The notes under the pieces are model-generated. The model saw only the letters and a program-made list of their open reading frames with translations, was not told the origin of the DNA and did not search any database. A program made the translations under genes and the position numbers. A DNA stretch of 5,588 nt from Waddliaceae bacterium (lineage in GTDB: Bacteria > Chlamydiota > Chlamydiia > Chlamydiales > SLFE01). Below are positions 4,674 through 5,588 of this stretch, piece by piece (the first letter of the stretch is position 1; each line of letters starts with the position of its first letter). The stretch covers positions 1 through 5,588 of the forward strand of contig SLFE01000016.1 in assembly GCA_007124415.1 (NCBI GenBank). The letters run 5' to 3'.

Positions 4674-5588
4674 GCGGTCAGCCTTGTGATTAGAAGTTCA
4701 AGCAAGACCTCGTCGGCAAGACCGCTGTTTTTCGCTTCCACTTCCGTTTTGTCGATAGCGGCAAGGCCTTCGGCAAAACGTTTAGCGCCGTAAGTTCTTG
4801 CCATTCGGATGTGCTGCTCCAAAATGCGGCCTCTAATGTAGGGGTATGCCTTTGTAATTTCCTCCTTGCCCGATCCGCTCGTGAGAACGGAACCGACAAA
4901 AAAGGCGGTTTGAAACTGCTTGCGGATCTGCCTGAGCAAAACAATCAAGGGTACTTGGTCTTTTAAAAGCTCTTTGCCGATCCTTATAGAGTCGGCCGCA
5001 TTCAATTGAAAAATGGCCTCGCCTAATTTCCACCCCGTTTCCTGGTTGACCAAAGGGCAAGCACGCTCGATATCGCCGGGGGCGATCTCATCCCGGCTCC
5101 CGGCATAGCAGACTAGCTTGGTCAGCTCGTTGTGGAGCAAAGAGGCATCCGTCCCGACGCGCGCGACAAGGGCGCGGGCCGCTTTTTGATCTAGCTTCTT
5201 GCCTTCGGCACCCGCCTGTTCCATAGCCCATTCAATCATACGGGCTTCTTTTTCCCACGGCTTTTCCGATCCGCTCACATTGAGGACGACGCCGTTTTTT
5301 TCGGCTGCTTTATAGAGTTTGGTCGAGACGGCAAGCGAGCTTGCCGTCATAACCAAAACGGCGGCGCTTGCGGGTTTTTCAAGGTAGGATTCAATGAATT
5401 TCCTTACTTGGGAAGAGGCCTTGTCAACCTGATGCACCAAAACCGCCTTTCTTTCGGCAAACATCGAAAAAGAATTGAGCTCGCCTCCGATCTCTTCGGC
5501 CGCGCAACCCGGCTCAAAGCTTTTCATCTGCCGATTTTGCGAAATCCACCTGTGAACTTGCCGAACAGCCGACTGCGATTCAAACGAG
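4670..5588 (-). CDS. holA: DNA polymerase III delta subunit (partial at its N-terminus)
   Basis: HolA opens the beta sliding clamp as part of the clamp loader. The frame stays open past the internal Met at 5527 to the right edge, reading SFESQSAVRQVHRW and onward, so 305 residues are visible and the true start lies outside; full-length family members have about 320-350. Counting from that Met, the family pattern is ELNSFSMFAERKAVLV (16-31, the usual 'size/speed of clamp-loading' segment LF..r..v.v), a Rossmann-like AAVLVMTA (55-62), VARVGTDASLLHNELTKLVCYAG (121-143, typical of domain II/III), IFQLN...IGKELLKDQVPLIVLLRQIRKQF (172-205), and a C-terminal KNSGLADEVLLELLITRL (266-283). The N-terminal ATPase-like start (LYLLxGxDxFL in relatives) is not in view. 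It is followed by the methyltransferase gene with a 4-base ATGA overlap. In C. trachomatis the pair corresponds, from memory, to CT047-CT048. Confidence 0.85.
   Translation of the reverse strand, partial: SFESQSAVRQVHRWISQNRQMKSFEPGCAAEEIGGELNSFSMFAERKAVLVHQVDKASSQVRKFIESYLEKPASAAVLVMTASSLAVSTKLYKAAEKNGVVLNVSGSEKPWEKEARMIEWAMEQAGAEGKKLDQKAARALVARVGTDASLLHNELTKLVCYAGSRDEIAPGDIERACPLVNQETGWKLGEAIFQLNAADSIRIGKELLKDQVPLIVLLRQIRKQFQTAFFVGSVLTSGSGKEEITKAYPYIRGRILEQHIRMARTYGAKRFAEGLAAIDKTEVEAKNSGLADEVLLELLITRLTA

Overview
The window fits a chromosomal segment of a Chlamydiae-type bacterium, probably an environmental (Parachlamydia/Waddlia-like) lineage rather than Chlamydia proper. From memory, the order acidic hypothetical gene - hemW/hemN_1 - short RsmI-like methyltransferase - holA matches the C. 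trachomatis block CT053 - CT052 - CT048 - CT047, without the CT049-CT051 genes that lie inside it in Chlamydia. A Pkn-type Ser/Thr kinase and moderate GC content also fit. The CcsA-type cytochrome c biogenesis protein argues against Chlamydia itself, which as far as I know lacks this pathway. The lineage call is inference.

Layout. Bases 1-430 (minus) hold the N-terminal 143 codons of a Ser/Thr protein kinase that runs off the left edge; its last visible residues read His-Arg-Cys where an active kinase has His-Arg-Asp. Bases 431-575 are a divergent intergenic region with two ribosome-binding sites, a perfect dyad and a possible kinase promoter. Bases 576-2174 (plus) encode a 532-residue CcsA/ResC-family heme-handling membrane protein with an N-terminal extracytoplasmic domain. 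Bases 2175-2411 are a gap with a weak AT-rich hairpin, a sigma-70/sigma-66-like promoter and a short ORF that may be a leader. Bases 2412-2873 (plus) encode a coiled-coil/acidic hypothetical protein. It overlaps the radical-SAM heme chaperone hemW (2863-3969, plus) by 11 bases.

On the minus strand, holA (DNA polymerase III delta, entering from the right edge) and a short tetrapyrrole-methylase-family SAM methyltransferase overlap through an ATGA junction. The methyltransferase runs tail-to-tail into hemW with a 4-base overlap of stop codons.

Functionally there is a heme theme on the plus strand: CcsA for heme delivery to c-type cytochromes, and HemW as a heme chaperone. A replication/RNA-modification pair lies on the minus strand. 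No mobile element, CRISPR array, tRNA or rRNA was seen. The window is mostly ordinary housekeeping DNA; the best leads are the apparent HRD-to-HRC kinase, the A9 run exactly inside the HemW iron-sulfur motif, and the coupled short ORF before the acidic gene.
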